A stretch of DNA of 64,000 nucleotides from Henriciella sp. (GCF_029936995.1 NZ_JAPYRE010000004.1:310001-374000); one strand, 5' to 3'; counted from the first letter of the stretch, positions 9,288 through 19,200 are shown. Made by a program: numbers and translations. The notes: a model not told the origin generated them from the sequence alone.

Positions 9288-9331
9288 CAGCCCTGCATCC
9301 CGCGCATGGCCCCGTCCTGAAAGGGTATTTC

Positions 9332-9371
9332 TAAATCCGTCCGACCGGGCCCATCGCCTGCCTAATCTCCT
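9332..9371 (+). promoter_or_regulatory. Candidate GTA promoter element, copy 2 (before portal)
   Basis: TAAATCCGTCC leads into GTCCGACCGGGCC (9339-9351), then ten bases, CTAA (9362-9365), one base and CTCCT (9367-9371). The 13-mer and spacing equal copy 1. The leading 11 bases equal those before the lysis module at 53853. It lies in the 116-base gap between terminase and portal, the only sizeable gap in the head part of the cluster apart from the one before the capsid gene. It may be an internal promoter for portal and downstream genes. Confidence 0.45.
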
Positions 9372-9403
9372 GATCATCGACATGAAGACGGAGAGGAAAG
9401 CGC

Positions 9404-10519
9404 ATGAGATGGCCCTGGCAGAGACCTGAAACTCGCTCCCAGTCTCCCGGACTGGTGGCGCTGGCGAACCTGCCAGCCAGCCATTGGGGGCGGATGGATG
9501 CGGGAACGCTGATGCGTGAGGGCTATGCCGGAAACGCGGTGGCGTATCGCTGTGTACGCATGATCGCCGAAGCGGCTGCTTCCATTCCGCTCGCCTGCGA
9601 TCATGAGGCGGCTGCGAGCCTCATCGCCACTCCGTCGCCGGATGAAGCGGGACGTGTGCTGCTGGAGCGGCTTTATGGTGATCTCCAGATCACCGGTAAT
9701 GCCTGGGCCGAAGCGGTCACGCTGGCAGGCGATGCAGCACCCAGGGGCATCTTCGCGCTCAGGGCTGATACGGTGCGCGCCGAGACCAATGCGCAAGGGG
9801 CTTTGACCGGCTGGGCGGTGCGCCAACGCCGCGGTGAACGGATCATCCCGCGCGAAGCCGATGGCTGGAGCCCGGTGCTTCACCTCAAGCTCTATCACCC
9901 GTCTGATGGAATCTATGGCCTGTCTCCGCTGGCTGCTGCGCGCAAGGCGCTCGACCTGCACAATGGCGCAGCGGCCTGGGCGAAGGCGCTGATTGACAAT
10001 GCGGCCCGGCCTTCCGGCGCACTTGTCTATGGCCAGTCGGGCGCAACGCTGACGCCGGACCAGTTCGACAGGCTCAAAGAGGAGCTGGAGGCGGCGCATA
10101 CAGGCAAGCACAATGCCGGGCGGCCATTGCTGCTGGATGGTGGGCTCGACTGGAAGCCGATGTCGCTCTCGCCCGCCGATATGGATTTTGCCGGGACTCG
10201 TCATGCAGCAGCGCGCGAGATCGCACTCGCCTTCGGGGTGCCGCCGATGCTGCTCGGTATTCCGGGCGACAATACCTACGCGACCTATCGCGAGGCGAAC
10301 ACCGCCTTCTGGCGCATGACGGTCCTGCCGCTCGTGACCAAGGTGGCGGATGCCCTGTCGATCTGGCTGGCGGGCCGGTTCGAGGACGTGACGGTGCGCC
10401 CGGACCTGGAGGATGTCCCGGCCTTCGCGGCCGAGCGTGAGGCGCTCTGGGCACGGCTCGAGGCGGCAAGCTTTCTGACGAAGGACGAGAAACGCAAGAT
10501 CGCCGGGGTGGCGCAGTGA
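9404..10519 (+). CDS. GTA portal protein (gp3, HK97 family)
   Basis: A 371-residue HK97-type portal protein, forming the dodecameric channel at the capsid vertex. Family features seen are the early block GYAGNAVAYRCVRMIAEAAA, the central LKLYHPSDGIYGLSPL and the distal FGVPPMLLGIPGDNTYATYR with FWRMTVLP. GAGAGGAAAGCGC precedes the ATG. Its stop overlaps the GTG start of the protease gene (GTGA), typical of the tightly packed GTA operon. Confidence 0.93.
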   Translation: MRWPWQRPETRSQSPGLVALANLPASHWGRMDAGTLMREGYAGNAVAYRCVRMIAEAAASIPLACDHEAAASLIATPSPDEAGRVLLERLYGDLQITGNAWAEAVTLAGDAAPRGIFALRADTVRAETNAQGALTGWAVRQRRGERIIPREADGWSPVLHLKLYHPSDGIYGLSPLAAARKALDLHNGAAAWAKALIDNAARPSGALVYGQSGATLTPDQFDRLKEELEAAHTGKHNAGRPLLLDGGLDWKPMSLSPADMDFAGTRHAAAREIALAFGVPPMLLGIPGDNTYATYREANTAFWRMTVLPLVTKVADALSIWLAGRFEDVTVRPDLEDVPAFAAEREALWARLEAASFLTKDEKRKIAGVAQ

Positions 10520-10932
10520 GTGGGCGCTCAGATCCCATCCTCATCGAAGGCCATGCCGCGCTATTCGGCGTGGCCGACCTGTCCGGGGATGTGGTGCGGG
10601 CAGGGGCGTTCGCGCGCAGCCTGAGAGCCGGGGGTGTGCCGATGCTGCTTCAGCACCGGCAGGGTGCAAGGGCCGGACGCTGGACGCGGATCATCGAGGA
10701 TGGGCGAGGGCTTTTCGTGCGGGGGCTGATCGAAAGTGAGGGCTCACAGGCGGTGGTGAAAGCTGGACTGGACGGTCTGTCGATCGGCTTTCGCCCCCGG
10801 TTCTGGAAACCCCGCGCAGAGGGCGGACGGCTGCTGGTGGATGTCGAACTGGTGGAGGTGTCGCTGGTGGCCGCGCCGATGCAGCCGCGAGCGAGGTTTT
10901 CAATCGTAGGAGAAGCCGCGCGTGCGGCGTGA
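10516..10932 (+). CDS. GTA prohead protease (gp4, HK97 family)
   Basis: A 138-residue HK97-family maturation protease. The start is GTG overlapping the portal stop. A probable catalytic His lies in PMLLQHRQG and a Ser in GLDGLSIGFRPRF, followed by VELVEVSLVAAPMQP, the conserved end of this fold. It cleaves the N-terminal scaffold part of the capsid protein during head assembly. It is followed by a 130-base gap holding a hairpin. Confidence 0.9.
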   Translation: MSGRSDPILIEGHAALFGVADLSGDVVRAGAFARSLRAGGVPMLLQHRQGARAGRWTRIIEDGRGLFVRGLIESEGSQAVVKAGLDGLSIGFRPRFWKPRAEGGRLLVDVELVEVSLVAAPMQPRARFSIVGEAARAA

Positions 10933-10949
10933 ACTGACCCCAGTCCGAC

Positions 10950-10971
10950 CTTTCCCGCAAGCGGGGGAAAG
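10950..10971. repeat. Hairpin CTTTCCC...GGGAAAG before capsid gene
   Basis: CTTTCCC, an 8-base GC-rich loop (GCAAGCGG), then GGGAAAG. It lies between protease and capsid genes. The bases just before it (GTCCGACC, 10943-10950) match the first eight of the candidate GTA element. It could be an intergenic palindromic repeat or could tune protease versus capsid mRNA level. Confidence 0.45.
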
Positions 10972-11062
10972 AGCCGTGAGTTTGAACCGGCACCAAGACA
11001 AGCAAGGCGCAGGCGCAAATGGCCTGAGCGAAGCGAAGAATAGCAATCGAACAGGAGAAAGA

Positions 11063-12241
11063 ATGACCAAGGAAACCAAGATGGCCGATACTGATGTGAA
11101 GTCGCTGACGGCAGACATTATGGCGGCTTTCGAGTCCTACAAGGACGCCAATGAGGCCCGGCTTGCCGAGATTGAGGCCAAGGGATCGGCCGATACACTG
11201 ATCGATGAGAAGCTGAAGAAGCTCGACAGGCGTCTCGACCAGCTGAGCCTGAAGGCCGCGCGCCCGGCAGAGGGGGCGCCTGCTGCTGAAGCCGATGGCG
11301 AGCGCTCACAGGCCTGGGCACGCTATCTGCGCACCGGTGATGATAGCGGCCTGTCGCGGCTGGATGTGAAATCACTGTCGGCAGGCACCGACGAGCAGGG
11401 CGGCTATACCGCACCGCCGGAGCTGGACCGCCTCATAGAAGCGCGCCTTATGCAAGCCTCGCCGATGCGTCAGATCGCGAGCGTACGCCAGACATCGTCG
11501 GGAGTTTTCCGCAAGCCGGTGAGCCTTGGTGTGGGCGCAGCCTGGGCCGGGGAAACCGAGGCTCGCACGGAGTCGACCACGGCGGGACTCAGCCTGCTCG
11601 AATTCCCGGCGGGCGAGCTTTACGCCATGCCGGCGGCGACGCAGACGCTGCTTGAGGATTCCTATGCTGACGTGGACGAGTGGCTGGCCGATGAGGTCGA
11701 GGCGGCATTTTCCATTCAGGAGAGCGCGGCATTTGTCTCCGGCGATGGGGCCGGCAAGCCGAAGGGTTTTCTGAGCCATGATGTGGTTGCCGAAGCGAGC
11801 CATGAGTGGGGCAAGATCGGCTCGGTGCCGGGCGACTTCGCCGTGGCCGATGCTGGCGACCAGATCATCGACCTGATCCAGACGCCAAAGTCTCAATTCC
11901 GCTCGAACGGTCGCTTCGTGATGAACCGGCGTACCGTGGCGGCTGTCCGCAAGCTGAAGGATGGTGACGGGCGGTATCTGTGGCGGCCCGGCATGAATGG
12001 CGAGGCCCAGTCGATCTTCGGCTATCCGGTGACCGAACTGGAGGACATGCCGGATATCGGCACCGGTAATGCGGCGATTGCGTTCGGCGATTTCCGGCGC
12101 GGCTATCTTATCGCTGACCGGCAGGGGGCGCGCGTGCTGCGCGATCCATACTCGGCCAAGCCATACGTCCTGTTTTACACGACCAAGCGCGTGGGTGGTG
12201 GCGTCCAGCACTTCGACGCGATCAAGGTGATGGTGTTCTAG
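11063..12241 (+). CDS. GTA major capsid protein (gp5, HK97 fold)
   Basis: A 392-residue HK97-fold major capsid protein. The frame is open 47 codons further upstream, but AGGAGA five bases before ATG 11063 marks the start. Residues 1-110 are the helical, charged delta/scaffold region removed by gp4 (ESYKDANEARLAEIEAK). The mature shell begins near LSAGTDEQGGYTAPPELDRL. The later LEDSYADVDEWLADEV, AFVSGDGAGKPKGFL and YTTKRVGGGVQ blocks are typical of the family. Confidence 0.94.
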   Translation: MTKETKMADTDVKSLTADIMAAFESYKDANEARLAEIEAKGSADTLIDEKLKKLDRRLDQLSLKAARPAEGAPAAEADGERSQAWARYLRTGDDSGLSRLDVKSLSAGTDEQGGYTAPPELDRLIEARLMQASPMRQIASVRQTSSGVFRKPVSLGVGAAWAGETEARTESTTAGLSLLEFPAGELYAMPAATQTLLEDSYADVDEWLADEVEAAFSIQESAAFVSGDGAGKPKGFLSHDVVAEASHEWGKIGSVPGDFAVADAGDQIIDLIQTPKSQFRSNGRFVMNRRTVAAVRKLKDGDGRYLWRPGMNGEAQSIFGYPVTELEDMPDIGTGNAAIAFGDFRRGYLIADRQGARVLRDPYSAKPYVLFYTTKRVGGGVQHFDAIKVMVF

Positions 12242-12252
12242 TCGGCTAGTCG

Positions 12253-12279
12253 CGTCATCCCGGATGAACCGGGGTGACG
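12253..12279. repeat. Palindromic hairpin between g5 and g6
   Basis: CGTCATCCCGG-ATGAA-CCGGGGTGACG forms an 11-bp stem with one G.T wobble. It has no T tract, so it is not a classical terminator. Hairpins after capsid genes often protect the abundant capsid mRNA. It also looks like the small intergenic palindromes common in alphaproteobacteria. Confidence 0.55.
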
Positions 12280-12315
12280 TGCCAAGCCTCCGCACAATCA
12301 GACAGAGAGATAATC

Positions 12316-12861
12316 ATGACACTGACGGTGATTTCACCGCCGGGCGAGGAAGCTTTGCCGCTCGCCGAGGTGAAGGCCTTTCTGCGGATCGGCCATGATG
12401 GCGAGGACGGCCTCGTCACGAAACTGGCGGCGGGCGCCGAGGCGCGGCTGGAAGAGGCGTCCGGACTGGCGCTGGTGACGCGCACGCTGCGGCGCAGCTG
12501 GACGGCCTGGCCATCGGCGCTGTGGCGGCGCGGCATTGCACTCAGGCCCGGTCCGGTAGGGACATTGCTGGCAGTGCGTATCCTTGAGGCGGATGGCATC
12601 GAGATGGACGTCACCGGGCGTTTCGCGCTGACGGAGGGGCGTCTGCACCTGAAAGCGGCCCAGGTCTGTCCACTCGTATCCATCGGTGGCCGGATCGAGG
12701 TGGACTTCGAAACCGGATTCGGCGACGCAGATGATATCCCGGGCGATCTTTTGCAGGCGCTGAAGGCGCTCTTGCTGGCGGCCTATGCCCGCGATGGCGG
12801 CACGGCCATGCCTGAAGCAGCGCAAGCGGTTATCGCCGCGCGCCGGGAGGTGCGGCTATGA
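12316..12861 (+). CDS. GTA head-tail connector/adaptor (gp6)
   Basis: A 181-residue protein with the phage gp6/phiE125 gp8 head-tail connector pattern. It opens ISPPGEEALPLAEVKAFLRIGHDGEDGLV, then AEARLEEASGLALVTRTLR. The start is ATG 12316 after a GAGAGA site; the open frame extends further upstream without support. It would form the ring below the portal. The next gene is the gp8-like protein, overlapping by four bases, so no gp7 (stopper) lies between them. Confidence 0.85.
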   Translation: MTLTVISPPGEEALPLAEVKAFLRIGHDGEDGLVTKLAAGAEARLEEASGLALVTRTLRRSWTAWPSALWRRGIALRPGPVGTLLAVRILEADGIEMDVTGRFALTEGRLHLKAAQVCPLVSIGGRIEVDFETGFGDADDIPGDLLQALKALLLAAYARDGGTAMPEAAQAVIAARREVRL

Positions 12862-13289
12862 GCGCGGACGGGATGATGTGGTCTGCCGAGGCGGCGCTGG
12901 AGCGGGCCTTCCTTGTGGCTTTGCGGGCCGATGCGGACGTTCAGGCCGTGTTCGGTAATCCGGCCCGGATTTTCGATGATGAATCGCCGGAACCGATTTT
13001 TCCCTATGCCGAGCTGGAGCGTCACGAGATCGAGGATCGCGGCACGTCCGGCAAGGCTGGGCAGGCGCATACACTGACGCTGTCGGTGCGCTCGCGCGAC
13101 GACGGGCGGGCGGGCGCGAAAGCGGCGCTGGGGGCGCTGAGGGCGGCGAGTGAGCGGGCGGTGTTCTCGCTGATGGGCCAGCGCACCGTGTTGATCCAGC
13201 CGGTCTATTCCGACGTGATGCGGGCGCGCGATCTGCGCAGCTTCCGCGGTGTGCTGCGGGTGCGGATCATTACAGAGGAGGCAGGCTGA
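12858..13289 (+). CDS. GTA tail terminator (gp8, DUF3168)
   Basis: A 143-residue DUF3168 protein, assigned as gp8/tail terminator. Recognised by AALERAFLVALRADADVQAVFG near the N-terminus and by the block LSVRSRDDGRAGAKAALGAL. Translation is coupled to gp6 (ATGA overlap) and to gp9 (TGATG). It would cap the tail tube where it meets the head. Confidence 0.85.
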   Translation: MSADGMMWSAEAALERAFLVALRADADVQAVFGNPARIFDDESPEPIFPYAELERHEIEDRGTSGKAGQAHTLTLSVRSRDDGRAGAKAALGALRAASERAVFSLMGQRTVLIQPVYSDVMRARDLRSFRGVLRVRIITEEAG

Positions 13290-13708
13290 TGGCGGGTCAG
13301 AGAGGACGCGATGTCCTGATAAAAATCTCCGATGGCGGGGCGCCGGAAAGTTTCGTGACGCTGGCCGGGGTCCGCACCAGCGAGCTTGAACTGAACCAGC
13401 AGCAGGTGGACGCGACCAGTGCGGACAGTCCGGAAGGCTGGCGCGAGCTGCTGGCCGGGGCGGGCCTCAAGACGATGCGGGTGCGCGGACGCGGCCTGTT
13501 CAAGGATGCGGCGAGCGACACGCGGATGCGGGCGGTCTTCTTTGCCGGAGAGATTGCCCGCTGGCGGCTGATCGTGCCGGGGCTTGGCAGCTTCACCGGA
13601 CCGTTCCAGATCGCGCAGATGAACTGGGGCGGCACGCATGATGGAGAGGCGACCTTTTCGGTCGATCTGCAAAGCGCCGGCGCACTTGTATTCGGAGCGG
13701 TGGCATGA
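13289..13708 (+). CDS. GTA major tail tube protein (gp9)
   Basis: A 139-residue TP901-1-like major tail protein. Recognised by the opening GQRGRDVLIKISDGG and by LELNQQQVDATSADSPEGWR, FKDAASDTRMRAVFFAGE and GTHDGEATFSVDLQSAG. It polymerises into the tail tube. The start overlaps the gp8 stop by one base, and the stop overlaps the gp10 start by four. Confidence 0.9.
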   Translation: MAGQRGRDVLIKISDGGAPESFVTLAGVRTSELELNQQQVDATSADSPEGWRELLAGAGLKTMRVRGRGLFKDAASDTRMRAVFFAGEIARWRLIVPGLGSFTGPFQIAQMNWGGTHDGEATFSVDLQSAGALVFGAVA

Positions 13709-13995
13709 ATGGCGCGCGGGGTGAAGTGAGCCTGGAGATCGAAGGCGTGGCCCGCAGGCTCTGTCTGACGCTCGGTGCGCTGGCAGAAATCGAGACGGCA
13801 TTCGGCTGCCGCACACTGGCAGACCTGCAGGCGCGATTGCGGACGCTATCGGCGGCAGAACTGACCACGCTTCTGGCGGCGCTGCTTCGCGGCGGCGGCG
13901 AGGTGGAGACGGCGGCGAAGATCGCAGAGCTGAACGTGGATGCAGGTCAGGCGGCCCGCGCCGTGGCGGAGGCATTCCGTGCTGCCTTGGGCTGA
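13705..13995 (+). CDS. GTA gp10-like tail assembly protein
   Basis: A 96-residue GTA gp10 family protein. It has the beta-hairpin opening RGEVSLEIEGVARRLCLTLGALAEIE and AFGCRTLADLQARL. Such proteins act as tail assembly chaperones paired with the gene that follows. Overlaps both neighbours (4 and 17 bases). Confidence 0.82.
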   Translation: MNGARGEVSLEIEGVARRLCLTLGALAEIETAFGCRTLADLQARLRTLSAAELTTLLAALLRGGGEVETAAKIAELNVDAGQAARAVAEAFRAALG

Positions 13996-14170
13996 GATGC
14001 TGCGGGCGGGCCTGCAGCTTGGCCTCACACCCGCCAGCTTCTGGGCCTGTTCGTTGAAGGAGTGGCGTGTGCTCACACGCGCGCCGGTGACCGTTATGGG
14101 CCGACAGGGCTTTGAACGGCTGGCGGCGAAATATCCTGACAGGAAGGAGAGATTTGATGGACGAAGTTGA
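13979..14170 (+). CDS. GTA gp10.1-like tail assembly chaperone (short)
   Basis: A 63-residue product starting at GTG 13979 inside the end of gp10 (VLPWAEMLRAGLQLGLTPASFW). It matches the small rcc01693-type protein that sits between g10 and g11 in GTA clusters, with the conserved W...L..G..L.P..FW....EW pattern. An upstream ATG at 13940 is in frame but would bury 13 more codons in gp10. The overlap with gp10 recalls lambda G/GT chaperone pairs, although here it is a separate start and not an evident slip site. Confidence 0.75.
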   Translation: MLPWAEMLRAGLQLGLTPASFWACSLKEWRVLTRAPVTVMGRQGFERLAAKYPDRKERFDGRS

Positions 14171-14534
14171 GGAGAGTCTCGGCCATGCCGGGGCAGCACT
14201 ACGCGGGCTGGCGGAAGGACCGGGCCGGGAAGCCGCAGAAGCGCTGGAACAGGCGTTTGGAGACGCCGGGCAGAGTATCGAGGCGGCGCTATCCAGGGCA
14301 GCGCGTAGCGGCGAACTCGATTTTGGGAACATGGCGCAGTCGGTCCTTGGTGATCTTGCCCGGATCGCAGCGCAGGCCGCGCTCGCACAGGCAGGCACAG
14401 GCCAGGCAGGTCAGGCGATGACCGTGAACCTGTCAGTCGGTCAGGGGGCGGATGCAGGCACGGTCGTGGGCGCGAAATCGGAAATTTCAAAGGCTGTCGC
14501 GCAGGCTGTCTCTCGAGGCGGGCGTTTCATATGA
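14157..14534 (+). CDS. GTA tape measure protein (gp11), short
   Basis: A 125-residue, Ala/Gly-rich, mostly helical protein between the tail chaperones and the distal tail protein, the position of gp11. AGGAAGGAGA lies before ATG 14157. Helical stretch about residues 5-80; the C-terminal part (AMTVNLSVGQGADAGTVVG) is glycine-rich. It is very short for a tape measure and predicts a stubby tail. It overlaps its neighbours on both sides. Confidence 0.8.
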   Translation: MDEVEESLGHAGAALRGLAEGPGREAAEALEQAFGDAGQSIEAALSRAARSGELDFGNMAQSVLGDLARIAAQAALAQAGTGQAGQAMTVNLSVGQGADAGTVVGAKSEISKAVAQAVSRGGRFI

Positions 14535-15151
14535 GCGTTGAGGGGTTTGATGACGTGCGCTTCCCGCTTGCCATCGGGCCGGGTGCGAGCGGTGGGCCGG
14601 AATGGCGAACGGATATCATCGCTCTGGCCAGTGGGGCCGAGGTGCGCAACGCGCGCTGGGCAGTTTCTCGCCGGCGCTGGGATGTGTCGACATCTGTGTC
14701 ATCGCTGGCGGACCTGGCAGTGCTGTCGGCCTTTTTCGAGGCGCGGCAAGGCCGGCTTCGAGGGTTCCGCTTTCGCGATCCGGCCAACCATTCAAGTGCG
14801 CTGCCGGGAGGAGATGTGACGGCGACCGACCAGCCTGTTGGAACAGGCGATGGCGCGACACGGGAGTTCCAGCTCAGCAGGGCTTGCGGGCCGCTGGTAA
14901 AGCCGGTTTCCAAGCCAGTTTCAGGAAGTGTCCGCATAGCCATCAATGGTGCCGAAAAGGCAGATGGCTGGTCGGTGGACGCGGCGAGTGGGCAAGTCAC
15001 GTTCGACATGGCGCCAGAGAACGGTGCCGATGTCACCGCGGGGTTCGAATTCGACTGGCCTGTCCGCTTCGATACCGACCGGCTGGACATCACCCATGAA
15101 TTCATTGCGGCGGGCCGGGCTGTGAGTGTGCCGCTTGTCGAGCTGGTCTGA
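14531..15151 (+). CDS. GTA distal tail protein (gp12, DUF2460)
   Basis: A 206-residue DUF2460 protein. The family start is plain: FDDVRFPLAIGPGASGGPEW, then RNARWAVSRRRWDVS and FFEARQGRLRGFRFRDPANH. It forms the ring at the distal end of the tail tube onto which the hub proteins dock. Start overlaps the gp11 stop (ATGA). Confidence 0.93.
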   Translation: MSVEGFDDVRFPLAIGPGASGGPEWRTDIIALASGAEVRNARWAVSRRRWDVSTSVSSLADLAVLSAFFEARQGRLRGFRFRDPANHSSALPGGDVTATDQPVGTGDGATREFQLSRACGPLVKPVSKPVSGSVRIAINGAEKADGWSVDAASGQVTFDMAPENGADVTAGFEFDWPVRFDTDRLDITHEFIAAGRAVSVPLVELV

Positions 15152-15165
15152 GGGAAGAAGACGTC

Positions 15166-15807
15166 ATGAAACTGATTGATGAGACGTTCCGCGCGCGTCT
15201 TGAGCGCGGTCTACTCACGACATGTCTCTGCTGGAAGCTTGTGCGCCAGGACGGGCAGGCGGTCTGTGTGAGCGATCATGACCGGCCGCTGGTCTGGCAG
15301 GGCGAGACCTACCTGCCGGGGGCCGCGCTGGATGCCGGCCGGTTCGAGACTGCCGGCGGGCTTCGTGTGGGACGCGCGGCGGGGGCGGGCGCGCTGACGG
15401 CTGAGGCGATCACTGAGGCCGACCTTGCCGCCGGGCTGTGGACGGGGGCGCGCGTACATGTCTACCGCGTGGACTGGGATGCGCCAAAGCACGGCGTGCT
15501 CATCTGGACCGGCTATCTGAGTGAGATTACGCACACCGAAGCTGGCTTTGAGGCCGAACTCGTTTCGCTGAAGGCCGATCTGGAGCGACCGGTGGGGCGG
15601 ACCTATTCGCGTCACTGTGATGCGCGTCTGGGGGATGCGCGTTGTGGCCTCACGGGTGTTGAAGGTGAAAGCTGTGACAAGCGCTTCGGCACGTGCCGGG
15701 ACGTCTTTGCCAATACGGAGAACTTCCGTGGTTTTCCACACATGCCCGGCCCGGATGCCCTGCTTGCCGGTCCAGCGAGAAACGGCAATGACGGAGGCAG
15801 GCGATGA
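15166..15807 (+). CDS. GTA hub protein (gp13, DUF2163/BR0599)
   Basis: A 213-residue DUF2163 protein with a C-terminal BR0599-type region ending NTENFRGFPHMPGPD. Four cysteines in the C-terminal half (RHCDARLGDARCG, ESCDKRFGTC) are placed as expected for the iron-sulfur cluster known from related hub proteins. Cluster binding is an inference. It links the distal tail protein to the gp15 baseplate. Confidence 0.9.
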   Translation: MKLIDETFRARLERGLLTTCLCWKLVRQDGQAVCVSDHDRPLVWQGETYLPGAALDAGRFETAGGLRVGRAAGAGALTAEAITEADLAAGLWTGARVHVYRVDWDAPKHGVLIWTGYLSEITHTEAGFEAELVSLKADLERPVGRTYSRHCDARLGDARCGLTGVEGESCDKRFGTCRDVFANTENFRGFPHMPGPDALLAGPARNGNDGGRR

Positions 15808-16235
15808 GGCGGGCGGACATTGTGGCGGCTGCCGAAAGCTGGTTGGGCACGCCTTACCAGCATCAGGCAAGCCGCAAAGGCGCGGGCACGGACTGTCTCG
15901 GCCTCTTGCGAGGTGTCTGGCGGGAAGTATGCGGGGCCGAGCCTCAACCGGTGCCTCCCTATACGCCAGACTGGGCTGAAGCGCTCGCCGATGACCTGCT
16001 TATGGCAAGTGCGCGGCAGCATCTGAACGAGACCGCACCGGGGCATGCGCGGGAGGGAGATGTCCTGCTTTTCCGGATGCGGCTTGGCGTCCCGGCCAAG
16101 CATTGCGCGATCCTCGTCGCGCCGGAGCGGATCATCCATGCATACTGGGGTCGCTCGGTCTGTATGACACGGCTCGTGCCCTGGTGGTCGCGGCGCGTTG
16201 CGGGGGCGTTTTCCTTTCCGGGGCTGGAGGATTAG
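15804..16235 (+). CDS. GTA cell-wall peptidase (gp14, NlpC/P60)
   Basis: A 143-residue NlpC/P60 cysteine peptidase. The catalytic Cys is in KGAGTDCLGLLRGVW and the His in VPAKHCAILV, with a further conserved RIIHAYWG. It is carried on the particle to open recipient peptidoglycan. Overlaps gp13 by four bases. Confidence 0.93.
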   Translation: MRRADIVAAAESWLGTPYQHQASRKGAGTDCLGLLRGVWREVCGAEPQPVPPYTPDWAEALADDLLMASARQHLNETAPGHAREGDVLLFRMRLGVPAKHCAILVAPERIIHAYWGRSVCMTRLVPWWSRRVAGAFSFPGLED

Positions 16236-16238
16236 ACA

Positions 16239-19200
16239 ATGGGTCAGATCATACTCTCTCAAGTCGGCTCGGTCGCCGGATCGGCGGCCTTGCCCAACGG
16301 GATCAATATTCTCGGTCAGCAGATTTCGGGCGCGGCGATCGGCTCGGCGCTGGGCGGCCTTGCGGGCCGGTCAATCGATGCAGCCCTGACACCTGCGGCC
16401 GAAGGACCGCGTATCGAAGCGCTACACCTGATGGAATCGCGTGACGGGGCCGGGATGGCATCTGTCTATGGCCGGGCGCGTGTCGGCGGTCAGCTCATCT
16501 GGGCGTCGCGGTTCAAGGAGCGCCGTCATGAACGATCGGCTGGAAAAGGTGGGCCGGAAATTGCTGAATACAGCTATTCCGTCAGTTTTGCGGTCGCGAT
16601 TGCGGAAGGCCCTGTCAACCGGATCGACCGGGTCTGGGCGAATGGCGAAATACTGGCGTTGTCGGACTATAACTGGCGGCTTTACAAAGGCAGCAAAGAC
16701 CAGTTGCCCGATCCACTGATCGAGGCGATTGAAGGCGCGGGCCATGCCCCCGCTTACCGCGGCACAGCCTATATCGTGTTCGAGGACATGCCATTGGACG
16801 CTTTCGGTAACCGATTGCCGCAAATGAGTTTCGAGGTGGTGCGGGCAAGTCAGCGCGATGACGGGCTGCGCCAGCTAGCCATGGGCGTGAACATCATCCC
16901 CGCCTCGGGTGAGTTCGTCTATGGCAGGGAAATTGTGCGCGAACGCCGTTTTCCGGGCATCGAAACACCGCTGAACATGAACAATGCGGCAGGCGAGGCG
17001 GATTTCGTCCGCTCGCTCGATCAGCTCACGTCCGATTTGCCAGCAGTGGAATCAGCCGCACTGACGGTTGGCTGGTTCGGGGATGACTTGCGCGCTGGCC
17101 ATTGTCGTGTGCGCCCCGGCGTGGAGACACGTGAGCGTGCGACCGTGCCCTATGGCTGGGAGGTGGCGGGCAGGACGCGTGCGACAGCGAAACTGGTGAG
17201 CCAGTCTGGCGAAAGCGCGAATTATGGCGGCACACCTGCCGACAGGGCCGTCATTGAAGGCATCCAGGCAATGAAGGCGGAAGGCATTGCCGTAACACTG
17301 TCGCCATTCCTGCTGATGGACGTGCCGCCGGGCAATGGTCTGCCGGACCCGTATGGCGGGGCTGAACAAGCGGCTTTCCCGTGGCGTGGACGGATGACGA
17401 GCGAGACGGACGGAACAGCCGCGGCGCGTAGCGAGATTGAGGCATTTCTGGGTGCCGACGATGATTTCGGCTTCAGACATTTCATCCTGCATCATGCACG
17501 CCTTGGCGTGGAAGCAGGCGGGGTCGACGCGATTCTGATTGGCAGTGAGATGCGGGGCTTGAGCCGTGTACGCGATGAGACCGGTGCTTTCCCCTTCGTT
17601 GAGGGGCTGGTCCAGCTCGCGGCCGATGTGAAGGCGATTGTCGGGCCGGGCACGAAAGTTTCCTATGCTGCCGACTGGACGGAATACGGGGCTTATGTGC
17701 CCGGCGACGGTACCGGTGACGTGCTGTTTCCGCTCGATATGGTCTGGGCCTCGCCGGACGTAGATTTTGTCGGGGTGGACTGGTATCCGCCCGCCGGGGA
17801 CTGGCGCGAAGGCGCCGATCATCTCGATGCGCTGGCCGGATATGAAGCAGCCGATGCCCCGGCCTATCTGGTAAGCCAGATGGCCGGCGGAGAAGCTTAT
17901 GACTGGTATTATGCCGCTCAGGCTGACCGCGACGGGCAGGTCCGCACGCCCATCATTGATACCGCGCATGGCGAGGACTGGGTGTTCCGCCCGAAGGATC
18001 TGGCGGGCTGGTGGACCAATGCCCATCATGAACGCCCCGCAGGTGTACGTGATGTCCAGCCAACCGGCTGGGCGTCAGGCATGAAGCCGGTACGCCTGAT
18101 GGAGATCGGGTTTCCGGCGCTCGACAAGGGCGGCAATGCGCCAAACCTTTTCTACGATCCGAAGAGTTCGGAAAGCGCTTTGCCGCCATACTCTTCAGGC
18201 CAGCGCGATGATGTCTACCAGCGTCGCGCGCTGGAGGTGGCGCTGTCATACTGGCAGGGCCAGCCTTTTATTGAGCAGGCGCTGATCTGGGCCTGGGACG
18301 GGCGGCCCTGGCCGGACTTCCCCGCGCGCGAAGACGTCTGGAGCGATGGGCCGAACTGGGCCTACGGACATTGGCTGAATGGCCGGACGGGGCTGATCGG
18401 CGTGAATGAAGTGATCGAGGACATGGCCGGGCGGGCCGGAGCCGGTGTTGCGGATATTTCTGTGAACGGGGTGCTGGAAGGGATGGTGCTGCGTGGCTCC
18501 ATGCCGTTGCGCCGGGCACTGGAACCCCTGCGCGCCATGCACGGTCTGACCTGTCTGGAACGTGCCGACGGGCTCGAGTTTCTGGGCAGCCAGTCGCGCC
18601 AGTTCGTGAGCATCGACCCCGACAGGATAGCTGAACCCGGTTTGAGCCTAACGCATGAGCTGCTCGACAAGCAGCCGGGCCACTTGCAGCTAAGCCACAT
18701 CAATGCCGATGGGGGCTACGCGCCTGCGACGGTCGATGCGCGTTCAGCACAGGGCGATCCCGGTTATTCCATCAAGGCTTCTGTGCCGCTTGTACTGTCT
18801 GAGGGCGTAGCGTCTGGCCTGGCAGACCATATGCTGGCGGCAGCACTCGAGCCTGACTCAGCCTCTATCACGCTGCCGCCTGAATATATTCGGGTGGACG
18901 CGGGCGACCTTGTGGCTCTGGAAGGGCAGGCAGGGCTCTGGGAAGTAGCAGACATCACCGATGATGGCCTGCTGCGGCAGTTGAACCTGACAAGACCGGC
19001 GGAAGGCGCGCATGCACGCACGCTCGGCCTGCCGGATACCGGCGAGGTTGCAGCGCCGGGTGCAGCGCCCGAACTTGTCCTGATTGATGGCCCAGCCCTT
19101 GGTGCCGAAACAGGGCGCGGGCCGTGGGCAGCAGTGAGTGCGACGCCATGGACCGGGCCGGTCACACTTCGGGCCGGAGGCGCGGAAACTGCAAAACGGG

